DNA from: Pseudomonas alliivorans
GTDB taxonomy: Bacteria > Pseudomonadota > Gammaproteobacteria > Pseudomonadales > Pseudomonadaceae
Length of the DNA: 64,000 nt
Direction of reading: 5' to 3'
Assembly: GCF_017826695.1 (NCBI RefSeq)
Contig: NZ_JAFFZW010000002.1
Span: forward strand, 806,001 to 870,000
This document shows, piece by piece, positions 46,269 through 55,294 of the stretch (positions are counted from its first letter, which is position 1; each line of letters begins with the position of its first letter). Both the position numbers and the translations under genes were made by a program. Under the pieces are notes generated by a model that had not been told where the DNA came from, ran no database searches, and saw only the letters and a program-made list of their open reading frames with translations.

Positions 46269-46484
46269 TCATCCCAATGTGGAAGATCCGATATCACCCG
46301 TCACGATCGGGTCGAGCTTGTCTGCGTCGACGAAGTCGTCCAGACCGAGGATGTCCAGATCGAGATAGGCCTCGGGATCGCTGTCTTCATCGGCGTCTGC
46401 GTCGTTAAGGGGTGACTGGTCGCCGCCGAAGTGATGGATATCTCGAGTCACGTAAATCTGTGCATGTGAAGACGTCTGTATCAT
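46269..46484 (-). CDS. Small acidic protein, unknown function
   Basis: 71 residues from the ATG at 46484 with AGGAG upstream; the longer frame to 46670 is rejected because its N-terminus is Cys/Arg-rich nonsense overlapping a LysR gene. The chain is very acidic in its centre (DADADEDSDPEAYLDLDILGLDDF), with an N-terminal IYVTRDIHHFGG segment. No signal peptide or domain is recognised. The acidic middle could mimic DNA or bind a basic partner, which is speculation. Confidence 0.65.
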   Translation of the reverse strand: MIQTSSHAQIYVTRDIHHFGGDQSPLNDADADEDSDPEAYLDLDILGLDDFVDADKLDPIVTGDIGSSTLG

Positions 46485-46590
46485 CTGGGTGCTCCTGTGA
46501 GTCGTCAACGAATCGGACACACTCCAGGTGTCCGCGTCACCAAAGACTAACCCAGCGGCGTCCAAAAGCCAGCAACCGAAGCCGAGATAT

Positions 46591-47496
46591 TCAGGCCCAC
46601 ACCAGAAAGTCCCCGCCATTGTCGCGCAGCATCTGCAGCATGCCCTGCGCGGCCGGCGACAGGTAGCCACCGCTGCGCAGGGTGACGCCGATGGTACGCT
46701 TCATGGTGGTCTGTTCCAGCGGCACCTCGCGCAGGTGCTGCATGGTCTTGCCGAACTCCAGCGACTCACGGGCGACGAAGCTCAACAGGTTGCTCTGCGC
46801 GATGAGGTTGGGCAACAGCGAGATCGAATTCGCTTCGATCTGCACCGTGGGCAACGGCAAGCCGTGCGCGGCAAAGGTCGCATCCAGCCATTTGCGCGAC
46901 GACACGCTGACCGGCGGCAACACCCAGCGAAAGGCGCACAGGTCGCTCATTTGCAGAGGTGTGCTCTTGAAGATCGGGTGCTGTTTGCTGGCGATGACCA
47001 CCGCTTCGTCCTCAAGCACCGCAAAGCTGGTGACGCCTTCGCTGTCCGGTGCCAGCGCGCAGATGATCATGTCCAACTGCCCCGAGCGCAGCGATTCGCG
47101 CAGCAGGTCGTCCTGACCGATCACCAGTTTGAAGGTGACGTCCGGCGTGCGTTGCAACAGGGCCGAGGTCAGCTTCGGCATCAGGTGTTCAGCCATGGTC
47201 GCCGCGCAGCCGACGCGAATGTTGCCCACCATGCCGCTGGCAAAATCCCGTACCTCGCGCTGGGTCTGGGCGATGCTCTGTTGCAGCTCCTTGCCCCGCG
47301 CCTGTAGCAGTTCGCCCACCGGTGTCAGTTTGATACGCCGGCCGTCTCGCTGAAACAGTCTGGTGCCGAACGACTCTTCCAGTCGCTGAATGCTTTTGGT
47401 CAGCGCGGGCTGGCTGCGGTTGAGCTTTTCAGCCGCCCGGCCCAAGTGGCCCAGTTCGGCGATGGTTTCAAAATACGTCAGATCGCGCAGGTCCAT
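46591..47496 (-). CDS. LysR-family transcriptional regulator
   Basis: 301 residues from the ATG at 47496 (MDLRDLTYF). The helix-turn-helix is FETIAELGHLGRAAEKLNRSQPALTKSIQRLE (split at its turn), with the effector domain following. It is divergent from an AbrB-type transporter with an AT-rich gap of about 140 bases and probably controls it. The ligand is unknown, possibly a carboxylate carried by that transporter. Confidence 0.88.
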   Translation of the reverse strand: MDLRDLTYFETIAELGHLGRAAEKLNRSQPALTKSIQRLEESFGTRLFQRDGRRIKLTPVGELLQARGKELQQSIAQTQREVRDFASGMVGNIRVGCAATMAEHLMPKLTSALLQRTPDVTFKLVIGQDDLLRESLRSGQLDMIICALAPDSEGVTSFAVLEDEAVVIASKQHPIFKSTPLQMSDLCAFRWVLPPVSVSSRKWLDATFAAHGLPLPTVQIEANSISLLPNLIAQSNLLSFVARESLEFGKTMQHLREVPLEQTTMKRTIGVTLRSGGYLSPAAQGMLQMLRDNGGDFLVWA

Positions 47497-47635
47497 ATCT
47501 ATCAACCAAAGTTATCAATTCATGATTATTAGAAAATAGACTTGATGGGTTGTGATGTCGATACTTGTCGTACTTGATCAGGGCCGTGTGCCTGTCGATC
47601 AACCCGCAACACTCGCAACAACAGGGAGAATCTTC

Positions 47636-48724
47636 TTGCAACGTGCTTACAGTATGTCTATTCCCGCCCTTTCCCCGCCGGCTCAGTGGCTGGGTCTGAT
47701 CCTTCTCGCAGGCAGTGCCGGCCAACTGTTGAAATTGATCAACATGCCTGCGGCGATGTTTCTCGGACCGATGCTGGTCGCTATTGGTTTCGGTGTGTCG
47801 GGCGCCACGATTCGCATGAACAAACGACTCTTTCAATTCGGCCAGGGCACGGTGGGTGTGCTGATTGCGCACGCCATGTCAGTCAGCGTGCTGATGACCG
47901 CTCTCGAGTCCTGGCATGTGATGTTGCTGGCCACGCTGCTGACCGTCGTGCTAAGCGCCGCCGTCGGCCTGTTGCTGGTGCGTTTTGCCGGCATACCGAG
48001 CAGCACAGCGGCCTGGGGCACATCGCCGGGCGCCGCTTCGGCAATGGTCGCCATGTCCGAGGACTACGGTGCCGATTCGCGGGTCGTCGCGACGATGCAG
48101 TATGTGCGGGTGGTCTGTGTGGTCGTGATCGGCGCGCTGGTCAGCCATTTCATGGGCGCATCGAGCAGCGGCACTGAGGCGCACGGCAACGAAGTGTTGC
48201 TGCAAGGCTCCAGCGTGCTGGATCTGGGCCTGAGTCTGGCGGTCATCGTAGTCGGCGTACTGCTGGGCTCGAAGTTGCCTGCCGGTGCATTGCTGATGCC
48301 CTTGATACTGGGCGGCGCGCTGCAATTGAGTGGCATGCTGCAGATCACCATCCCGCAATGGCTGCTGCCACTGGGCTACGGAGCAATTGGCTGCTACGTC
48401 GGCCTGCGTTTCGACCGCCCCACCGTACTGTATGTCTGGCGGCGTCTGCCGATGATGATTCTGGCCTCGCTGGTGCTGATCGTACTGTGCGCCCTGTCCG
48501 CCTGGTTGATCGCCATGATGATGGGCAAGGACTACCTTTCGGTTTACCTGGCCACCAGCCCCGGCGGCCTGGACACCATGGCGATCATCGCCATCGACAC
48601 CCACGCCGATGTCGGCTTCGTGTTGGCCATGCAGACCTTGCGCCTGTTCGGCGTGATCCTCACCGGCAGCTTTCTGGCCAGACAGATCATCCGCCTGACC
48701 GACAAGCGCGCAGCGTCACACTGA
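47636..48724 (+). CDS. AbrB-family (ammonia monooxygenase-like duplicated) membrane transporter
   Basis: About 362 residues with ten or more hydrophobic segments and the two-fold repeat of the AbrB duplication family (MPAAMFLGPMLVAIGFG in the first half; LPAGALLMPLILGGALQLSG in the second). AWGTSPGAASAMVAM and ATSPGGLDTMAIIAID are the matching conserved segments. I favour the TTG at 47636 because GGGAGAA lies five bases upstream; the ATG at 47654 is the alternative. Function is poorly known; members are proposed transporters. Confidence 0.8.
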   Translation: MQRAYSMSIPALSPPAQWLGLILLAGSAGQLLKLINMPAAMFLGPMLVAIGFGVSGATIRMNKRLFQFGQGTVGVLIAHAMSVSVLMTALESWHVMLLATLLTVVLSAAVGLLLVRFAGIPSSTAAWGTSPGAASAMVAMSEDYGADSRVVATMQYVRVVCVVVIGALVSHFMGASSSGTEAHGNEVLLQGSSVLDLGLSLAVIVVGVLLGSKLPAGALLMPLILGGALQLSGMLQITIPQWLLPLGYGAIGCYVGLRFDRPTVLYVWRRLPMMILASLVLIVLCALSAWLIAMMMGKDYLSVYLATSPGGLDTMAIIAIDTHADVGFVLAMQTLRLFGVILTGSFLARQIIRLTDKRAASH

Positions 48725-48740
48725 GGTTTCGGACGCGGCC

Positions 48741-49985
48741 TCAGTCCAGCCCCGCCAATGCACTGGCCAGGCTTGGCGACAACGGCAATACCGGCAACAG
48801 CGTGGCCTGATACGCGTGATACAGGTCGGGCTTGCCGGGCCAGATGTCTTCGCTGGGAATATTCTGTTCATTCAACTCATGACGCCAGCTGCCGTGTTCG
48901 TAATCGATGAACAGCGTTTCGTTGAATTCCCAGAACACCCGATACCAGTCTTCGTACTGCTGCTCGCCGGTCCGTTGCAGCAAAGACGCCGCAGCCGCAG
49001 CCGCTTCGCAGTGCGTCCAGTGCAGACGATGGCGAACCACCGGCTTGTTCTCCCAGTCCAGCGTATAGACAATACCCGGCGCACCGTCGACGTCCCAGCC
49101 ATAGCGACAAGCGTTGGCGAACAACTGACGGGCGTCTTCGAGCATCCACTCGGGACTGGAACGCCCGGCATCACGGCGCGCTGACTCAAGGTGCAGCACC
49201 AGACGCGCCCATTCGAACGCGTGGCCCGGCGTGGTGCCGAAAGGACGGAAGCCATCGGCAGGATTCTCACGGTTGTAATCCGGCAGTGGCGTCCAGTCCT
49301 GAGTGAAGTGTTCAATGACCTGAAAGTCGTTGGCGCCTGCGTGCTGATGAATCACACGCTCCACGATGCTCAATGCACGGTCCAGCCAGAGCGCGTCACC
49401 CGTCACGTCGGCCAGGGCAAGAAACGCCTCGGTGCTGTGCATGTTGCTGTTGGCGCCGCGGTACGCTTCTTCGCCGCTCCAGTCACGGGCGAAGGATTCG
49501 CGCATCGCGCCCTCGGCCTCGCTCCAGAAATACGTATTGATGATCTGAATCGCATCCGACAGCAGTGCCTGCGCACCGGGCCTTCCGGCCACCACCGCGG
49601 AACTGGCCGCCAGTGCGACGAAGGCGTGCAGATAGGCTTGCTTGTCAGTGGTTCCACCGTCTTCGAGCGCCGCGCTGAACCAGCCGCCATGCTCGGCGTC
49701 GCGCAATGGACCGCTGAGCGCGGCGACGCCGTGATCCACCAGTGCGGCGCAACCGGGAATGCCCTGCGCGTGGGCCATGGAGAAGCAGTGCGTCATGCGT
49801 GCGGTGTTCATGGTTTCGGCGGTGGCTCCCACCATCAGACGGCCGTAGTCATCAAGGCTGCCGAACCCGTTCTGCAGTTTCGCAGCCTTGGCAAAGGCCA
49901 GCAGACGACTGCCTTCCTGGGACAGCCATTGATGATGGGCTGGCGAGCGCAGCCAACTGCTGAAGGTTTGTTTGTTATTGTTCAT
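48741..49985 (-). CDS. AGE-family sugar isomerase, probable D-mannose isomerase (YihS-like)
   Basis: A 414-residue (alpha/alpha)6-barrel protein. Catalytic-site histidines of the YihS/mannose-isomerase type are seen in NTARMTHCFS, GANSNMHSTEAFL, GTTPGHAFEWARL and DLYHAYQ. Many blocks match E. coli YihS, including TPLPDYNRENPADGFRPFG and NGSW-type motifs. It interconverts mannose and fructose in characterised Pseudomonas homologues; YihS also acts on sulfoquinovose. No sulfoquinovose genes are nearby, so mannose is more likely. The gene is alone and convergent with the AbrB transporter. Confidence 0.88.
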   Translation of the reverse strand: MNNNKQTFSSWLRSPAHHQWLSQEGSRLLAFAKAAKLQNGFGSLDDYGRLMVGATAETMNTARMTHCFSMAHAQGIPGCAALVDHGVAALSGPLRDAEHGGWFSAALEDGGTTDKQAYLHAFVALAASSAVVAGRPGAQALLSDAIQIINTYFWSEAEGAMRESFARDWSGEEAYRGANSNMHSTEAFLALADVTGDALWLDRALSIVERVIHQHAGANDFQVIEHFTQDWTPLPDYNRENPADGFRPFGTTPGHAFEWARLVLHLESARRDAGRSSPEWMLEDARQLFANACRYGWDVDGAPGIVYTLDWENKPVVRHRLHWTHCEAAAAAASLLQRTGEQQYEDWYRVFWEFNETLFIDYEHGSWRHELNEQNIPSEDIWPGKPDLYHAYQATLLPVLPLSPSLASALAGLD

Positions 49986-50104
49986 GACGCTGAGCAGCCT
50001 CCATCGATAGACATACCTGCACGGTGGTCTTCGCGACCGGGTGCAATAATGCGCGCCCGGCCGGTTGGCGGCAAGCGCGCTCAGGCCTTGTCGATGTCGG
50101 CTTT

Positions 50105-51730
50105 TCAGACCTTGAAGCGAGCCACCACCTGGTTCAGATCAGCGGCCAGACGCGACAGTTCGTGGCTCGAAGCACTGATCTGATTGGCGCCCTGGGTCGA
50201 CTGCATGGACAAGTCACGGATGTTGACGATGTTGCGGTCCACTTCACGAGAGACCTGGGCCTGCTCTTCGGCGGCGCTGGCAATCACCAGGTTGCGCTCC
50301 GAGATCTGGTTAATGGACGAGGTGATTTCGCTCAACGATTCGCCTGCTCCCTTGGCCAGCGACAGCGTGGAGCTGGCGCGGTCGCGGCTGGTGTTCATGG
50401 ACTCCAGCGCCTGGGCCGAACCGCTGCGCATGGCGTTGACCATGGAGTCGATTTCCAGCGTCGACTGCTGGGTGCGATGCGCCAGCGCCCGCACTTCATC
50501 CGCCACCACGGCGAAACCACGACCCGACTCCCCGGCGCGCGCCGCTTCGATGGCGGCGTTGAGCGCCAGCAGGTTGGTTTGCTCGGCGATCGAACGGATC
50601 ACATCCAGCACCTTGCCGATGTCCTGAGACTGATCCGCCAGGTTCTGCACCAGAACCGACGTGGCCTGGACGTTTTCGGTCAGGGTCTGGATCGACTGAA
50701 CCGTCTCGATCACCCGGCTCTGCCCGGCCTGCGCCGACGAACTGGAGTGGCTGGACGCGTCTGACGTGGACACTGCGTTGCGGGCCACTTCTTCAACCGC
50801 CGACGTCATTTCGTTGATGGCGGTGGCGGCCTGATCGATTTCGGCGTTCTGCTGGTTCAACCCGCGATAGCTGTCCTCGGTGACCGAGTTCAGTTCGGTG
50901 GCGGCGGACGCCAGTTGACCGGCGGAGCTGCCGATATGGCGCAGCGCTTCGCGCAGATTGCCCTGCATCTGCTCCAGTGCCCGCAACAAGCGAGTGACTT
51001 CATCGTTGCCATCGACCGCGATGTTCTGGGTCAGATCGCCCTGAGCCACATGCTCGGCGACACTGACGGCGCGCTGCAGCGGACCGACGATGCTACGGGT
51101 CAACCACAGCGCCAGACCAATGGTACCCAGCGCGGCGAGTACGACAAACGCCAGGACGATACTGCGCGACGCCTTGTACTGAGCCTCGGCCGCCTTGCCC
51201 TCCGCATCGACTTTGGTGACATAGAAATCAGCCAGGTCATTGAGTTGCTTGCCGGAACCGTCGACGATCTGCTTCATGTCGGCCAGCAACAGCTTGTTCA
51301 GCCCCTTGCTGTCGCCTTGAGAAGCCAGCACGAAAGATTGATCCAGCGCGGTACGGTATTGGCCCATGGTGACCAGAAACTGATCGGCGAGGACCTTCTC
51401 TTCCGGGGTGTCGACAAAACCGTTGAGGATATCGAGCTTCTTGGTCAGGTCGCCCAGGCGCACGTCCATCTGGCCACGGTAGGTGGAGATGCTTGCAGGG
51501 TCTGTGTCCAGTGCCATGCGCAGGGAAATGGTGCGAATGCGCAGCATGATTTCCCGCACATCGTTGACCACCCGCATGCTCGGGACCCAGTTGGTTTCGA
51601 CGGCCACCTCACTCTCCCGGATGGCAGACATCTGCACCAGTGCAAACCAGCCCAGCAGCGCTACCAAAAGGGATATCAGGGTAAAACCCAGACCCGCACG
51701 GCGGGCGATCGTGAGTTTGCGTAAATTCAT
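50105..51730 (-). CDS. Methyl-accepting chemotaxis protein with four-helix-bundle sensor
   Basis: 541 residues: membrane helix one ([19 protein letters not shown]), a periplasmic helical sensor of about 160 residues (4HB type), helix two ([21 protein letters not shown]), HAMP, and a signalling domain with tip [19 protein letters not shown]. No CheR-binding pentapeptide is present at the C-terminus. The ligand is unknown; 4HB receptors commonly sense organic acids or phosphate. The downstream sugar isomerase is unrelated by sequence. Confidence 0.93.
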   Translation of the reverse strand: MNLRKLTIARRAGLGFTLISLLVALLGWFALVQMSAIRESEVAVETNWVPSMRVVNDVREIMLRIRTISLRMALDTDPASISTYRGQMDVRLGDLTKKLDILNGFVDTPEEKVLADQFLVTMGQYRTALDQSFVLASQGDSKGLNKLLLADMKQIVDGSGKQLNDLADFYVTKVDAEGKAAEAQYKASRSIVLAFVVLAALGTIGLALWLTRSIVGPLQRAVSVAEHVAQGDLTQNIAVDGNDEVTRLLRALEQMQGNLREALRHIGSSAGQLASAATELNSVTEDSYRGLNQQNAEIDQAATAINEMTSAVEEVARNAVSTSDASSHSSSSAQAGQSRVIETVQSIQTLTENVQATSVLVQNLADQSQDIGKVLDVIRSIAEQTNLLALNAAIEAARAGESGRGFAVVADEVRALAHRTQQSTLEIDSMVNAMRSGSAQALESMNTSRDRASSTLSLAKGAGESLSEITSSINQISERNLVIASAAEEQAQVSREVDRNIVNIRDLSMQSTQGANQISASSHELSRLAADLNQVVARFKV

Positions 51731-51943
51731 GGCCAGGGCTCTTTATATTTGGAAAGGCAGTGTGAGCATCATTGGTTGTCAGACAACCGCCAAGCATATC
51801 GACATTGTCGGACAGTTCTTTAGGTCATCGGCCATCATTTCATTTTCCATCCACGGTCCGACGAATGAACACGCTCAACACGGCGGGACGCCTGTCTACT
51901 TCCATGCACTTGAAACCGACTTGAACAACCGTGGAGGTTTGCC

Positions 51944-52426
51944 ATGCATCTGGAAGGTTCCTGCCATTGCGGCGTCGTGGAGTTCAGCCTGGACAGCGCC
52001 CATCCCTATCCTTATCAACGCTGCTACTGCTCGATCTGTCGCAAGACTCAGGGCGCAGGCGGCTACGCCATCAACCTGAGCGGCGATGCTGCGAGCATGA
52101 AGGTCAAAGGGAAGGAAAACATCTCGATCTATCACGCCAAAATCCGCAAAGATCACCCTGTGGAAACCAGCAGTGCCGAGCGGCATTTCTGCAAGGTCTG
52201 CGGCAGCGGCCTGTGGCTGTTCAGCCCGGACTGGCCGGATCTGATTCACCCGTTTGCGTCCGCGATCGATACGCCGTTGCCGATGCCGCCCGAGCGCACG
52301 CACATGCTGCTCGATTCCAAGGCATCGTGGGTGGAGGTCGATGTGCACGAAAGCGATCGTCAGTTCGATGGCTATCCTGAAGAATCGATTGCCGACTGGC
52401 ATGAAAGACTGGGGCTGGAGCGTTGA
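51944..52426 (+). CDS. GFA (glutathione-dependent formaldehyde-activating) family protein
   Basis: 160 residues of the Mss4-like zinc fold. The metal-binding cysteines lie in GSCHCG, CYCSICRK and HFCKVCGSGLW. The prototype binds glutathione and aids formaldehyde detoxification, but most members have no proven activity. GGAGG precedes the ATG. It is a single gene. Confidence 0.88.
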   Translation: MHLEGSCHCGVVEFSLDSAHPYPYQRCYCSICRKTQGAGGYAINLSGDAASMKVKGKENISIYHAKIRKDHPVETSSAERHFCKVCGSGLWLFSPDWPDLIHPFASAIDTPLPMPPERTHMLLDSKASWVEVDVHESDRQFDGYPEESIADWHERLGLER

Positions 52427-52497
52427 CAGCTGACCATGGATCAAGATGCCTCCATGCCCCTGACACAGCGCTGCGTCTCGGCAAACACTGCACACCG

Positions 52498-52582
52498 GGA
52501 GGCGGCTTGCCGACGATGAACGATAACGCGATCTCCTGACCTGCGCGTCGATTCAATCGTCGGATTGCCGCCCGGTCCGCTT
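52498..52582. repeat. Degenerate REP doublet
   Basis: GGGAGGCGGCTTGCCGACGA at 52498 and a diverged facing arm (ATCGTCGGATTGCCGCCC, ending near 52573). It lies between the convergent GFA-family and glycerate kinase genes. It appears decayed compared with the other doublets. Confidence 0.7.
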
Positions 52583-52655
52583 CCACGACGCCGGGTGTTT
52601 AATGCGCGACAGCGCTACGTCCAAGACGTGTAGGCAGTTGCATTGACGCCGAGCG

Positions 52656-53795
52656 TCATCTCGAGGCCGCCAACTGCCACACCCGCGCCACGTCCCGCGC
52701 CCGCTCATGCAGCAGGCGAGGCGCTTCGCGGCAGGCCTTTTCGAGGTCCATGGGTCCGCTGGTCAACGCGAACGCGGCGCTGATGCCGTGCTGATAAAGC
52801 TGCTCGTAGCCTTCGCCCAGCGTTCCGGCCAGCACGATGACCGGCACTTGTTGGCGCTGGGCAACCCGCGCAACACCCAGAGGCGTCTTGCCGCGCAAGG
52901 TCTGGGCATCGAAACGGCCTTCGCCCGTGATCACCAGATCGGCACCGCGCAGTGCCTGTTCAAGACCCGTCAGGTCTGCCACCACCTCGACCCCGGCACG
53001 AAACGATGCATTCAGATAGGCCTTGGCGGCGAAACCCATGCCGCCCGCCGCACCGCTGCCGGGACTGTCACGCAGGTCGTGGCCCAGCGTTCGAGCCGAA
53101 TGGTCGGCGAAATGCGCCAGCGCGGCATCCAGCGCCAGCACCTGATCGGGTGACGCACCCTTTTGCGGACCGAAGATATGCGATGCGCCATTGGGACCGC
53201 AGAGCGGGTTATCGACGTCGGCTGCAATTTCAACGCGCACGCCTGCCAGCCTTGGGTCCAGACCGCTCAGGTCGATACGCGCCAGATCGGCCAGGGCCAG
53301 GCCGCCGCCCGGCAACGGCCGATCGTCACGGTCGAGAAAACGCGCGCCCAATGCCGAGATCATGCCGCTGCCGCCATCGTTGGTTGCACTGCCACCGATG
53401 GCCAGAATGACCCGCTGCGCACCGGCGTCCAGTGCCGCCGAGATCAACTGACCAGTACCTGCGGTGCTGGTCAGGCAGGCATCGCGTTGCGTGAGGGTCA
53501 GCAGTTGCAGACCGCTGGCCATGGCCATCTCGATGATCGCGGTGCGGCTCTGCGCCAACCAGCCCCAGTGAGCCTCGACGCGGTCGCCCAACGGGCCGCT
53601 GACCTGTGCGCTCATCCATTGACCCTGGCAGGCGTCCAGCAAGGCTTCAATGGTGCCTTCACCACCATCGGCCATGGGGCACTTGACGAGTTCGGCATCG
53701 GGCCAGACTTCGGCCAGGCCACTGGCAATTGCGTTGGCGACGGCCTGGGCACTGAGACTGTCTTTGAAGGAATCGGGGGCGATGACTATTTTCAT
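52656..53795 (-). CDS. Glycerate 2-kinase (GarK/GlxK family)
   Basis: A 379-residue type-I glycerate kinase. MKIVIAPDSFKDSLSA at the N-terminus, KCPMADGGEGTIEAL and AIGGSATNDGGSGMISALGARF are diagnostic. It phosphorylates D-glycerate to 2-phosphoglycerate. The ATG at 53795 is chosen over the longer frame to 53888, which lacks family similarity. A CdaR-type regulator gene lies 110 bases upstream in the same direction, matching the E. coli pairing of glycerate/hexarate genes. No garL or garR is present here. Confidence 0.92.
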   Translation of the reverse strand: MKIVIAPDSFKDSLSAQAVANAIASGLAEVWPDAELVKCPMADGGEGTIEALLDACQGQWMSAQVSGPLGDRVEAHWGWLAQSRTAIIEMAMASGLQLLTLTQRDACLTSTAGTGQLISAALDAGAQRVILAIGGSATNDGGSGMISALGARFLDRDDRPLPGGGLALADLARIDLSGLDPRLAGVRVEIAADVDNPLCGPNGASHIFGPQKGASPDQVLALDAALAHFADHSARTLGHDLRDSPGSGAAGGMGFAAKAYLNASFRAGVEVVADLTGLEQALRGADLVITGEGRFDAQTLRGKTPLGVARVAQRQQVPVIVLAGTLGEGYEQLYQHGISAAFALTSGPMDLEKACREAPRLLHERARDVARVWQLAASR

Positions 53796-53905
53796 TGTTG
53801 TTCTCCATGTCCGTGACCGGATGTTCTCATCCCTGCCCCGCTTTGCCGCCTGCCCGGCGCACAACGATTCGGCGTGCTGATCGGGCATTTGAACAAAACC
53901 TGCTT

Positions 53906-54997
53906 TCAGCCCTGTCGCGGAGTCATCTGCACCCCTAGATAAAGACGCAGCAGGTCAACGGTCTTGTAGGGGTCGCAGCCGGTCAGCTCAGCGATCTTTT
54001 CCAATCGGTAGCGCAGGCTGTTGCGATGGATACCCAACGCATCGGCGCAGGCCTGGCTTTCGCCGCTGTGATCGAACCAACTGCACAGGGTTTCGAGCAA
54101 CTGCCCCTGATTATGCAAACGGCCCACGGGCTCGGCGACTTCGGACGCCAGCCAGTCATGCCGATGACGCCAGAACAGCACGGGCAGACGGTGATCCGCC
54201 AGCCGCACCAGGCGCTGTTTCGGGTGGGCCTGAGCAGCATAATCCAGCAGGTCTCGCGCTGCCGCGCAGGCGTGGCGCAACTCGGGCAGGTCCGTCGAAG
54301 GCTCTACCGTGGCCATGCGCATGACTGGCCAGTGATGCTCCTCGAATTGCTTGAGTAAAGCGGCATCGTCGCGATCCTTGCCTACCGCGCGGCACCAGTA
54401 GAGCAAGGTCGGCTCACGCAGCACGAACCAACTGTCGGCATAGCGTGAGCCCAGCCACCCGGCGATCTGGCTGGCCGCAGAGGCCTGCACCCCCAACTGA
54501 ATCAGCACCGCCTGGCGGGGCAATTGCGGCTGCAGTCCCAGTTGACGGGCTTCGTCGACCAGGCTTTCGGGGCAATCGGGCAGCAACAGCCGCGCCAGCA
54601 GATCCTCGCTTCGCTGCAGGCGCCATTGGCGGTCAGTCTGCTGACGGCGTTGCTCCATAAGCATTTCAGCGGTCATCTTCACCAATTCGCCGTAGACGCG
54701 GACCTCTTCCGGCTCGCCGGTGATACCGAGCACGCCGACCAGTTTGTGATCGAGCATCAGCGGCAGGTTGACGCCAGGCTTCACTCCGCCCAGGTGCAGG
54801 GCAGCCCGGGAATCGATTTCGAAGACCTGGCTGTTGGCGAGCACCCGTTGAGCGCCTTCGTGTCGAGTGCACAGACGCTCGGGATCACCGCTGCCAATGA
54901 TGATCCCCAGGTAGTCCATGACATTGACGTTATAGGGCAGAATCGCCATGGCGCGGTCGACGATGTCCTGAGCCAGGTCCCGATCAAGCGCGAACAT
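53906..54997 (-). CDS. cdaR: CdaR-type sugar diacid regulator
   Basis: 363 residues. The N-terminal diacid-recognition domain (LDRDLAQDIVDRAMAILPYNVNVMD, split at its hinge; RALHLGG-like segments) is followed by a linker and a C-terminal PucR/CdaR-type helix-turn-helix (ACADALGIHRNSLRYRLEKI). CdaR activates hexarate and glycerate genes in response to glycerate or diacids. GGGAG lies six bases before the ATG. It probably controls the adjacent glycerate kinase; a role at gudPD is possible, but those genes have their own GntR regulator. Confidence 0.9.
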   Translation of the reverse strand: MFALDRDLAQDIVDRAMAILPYNVNVMDYLGIIIGSGDPERLCTRHEGAQRVLANSQVFEIDSRAALHLGGVKPGVNLPLMLDHKLVGVLGITGEPEEVRVYGELVKMTAEMLMEQRRQQTDRQWRLQRSEDLLARLLLPDCPESLVDEARQLGLQPQLPRQAVLIQLGVQASAASQIAGWLGSRYADSWFVLREPTLLYWCRAVGKDRDDAALLKQFEEHHWPVMRMATVEPSTDLPELRHACAAARDLLDYAAQAHPKQRLVRLADHRLPVLFWRHRHDWLASEVAEPVGRLHNQGQLLETLCSWFDHSGESQACADALGIHRNSLRYRLEKIAELTGCDPYKTVDLLRLYLGVQMTPRQG

Positions 54998-55148
54998 GAA
55001 GAACTCCCGGTGCCACGAGGGGCTTGGAGTGAGTAGGCATGCGGATACATTTTGTTGAAGTTATCGAGGCAGCGAGTGTGCCTGAAACGGCTGATGAGCG
55101 CGATGCACATGGCATAGTGCCCAGGACGCACCGCGTCCGCGCTCGACG

Positions 55149-55202
55149 GTGACGCAGCGCGTCACGGGATGCATACCCACGCAGAGCGCTGGGCACGATC
55201 AG
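55149..55202. repeat. Dispersed-type intergenic hairpin repeat
   Basis: A perfect hairpin GTGACGC-AGC-GCGTCAC at 55149-55165 is followed by a second, imperfect palindrome CCCACGCAGAGCGCTGGG at about 55178-55195. The layout resembles a repeat I associate with P. syringae intergenic regions. It lies upstream of the lipoprotein esterase gene. Confidence 0.5.
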
Positions 55203-55294
55203 TGTTGGGCAGACGTGTGTATAAGGGTGAGCGCAGAGCATGTGCCTCGTCAAGCTGCATCCCCCAATCAACCCCGCAAGAAGGCTTCCAGAAC

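Noticed and set aside
46485-46670. N-terminal extension of the acidic protein up to 46670
   Set aside because: The extension is Cys/Arg-rich, overlaps the LysR coding end and lacks a ribosome site, while AGGAG supports the start at 46484.
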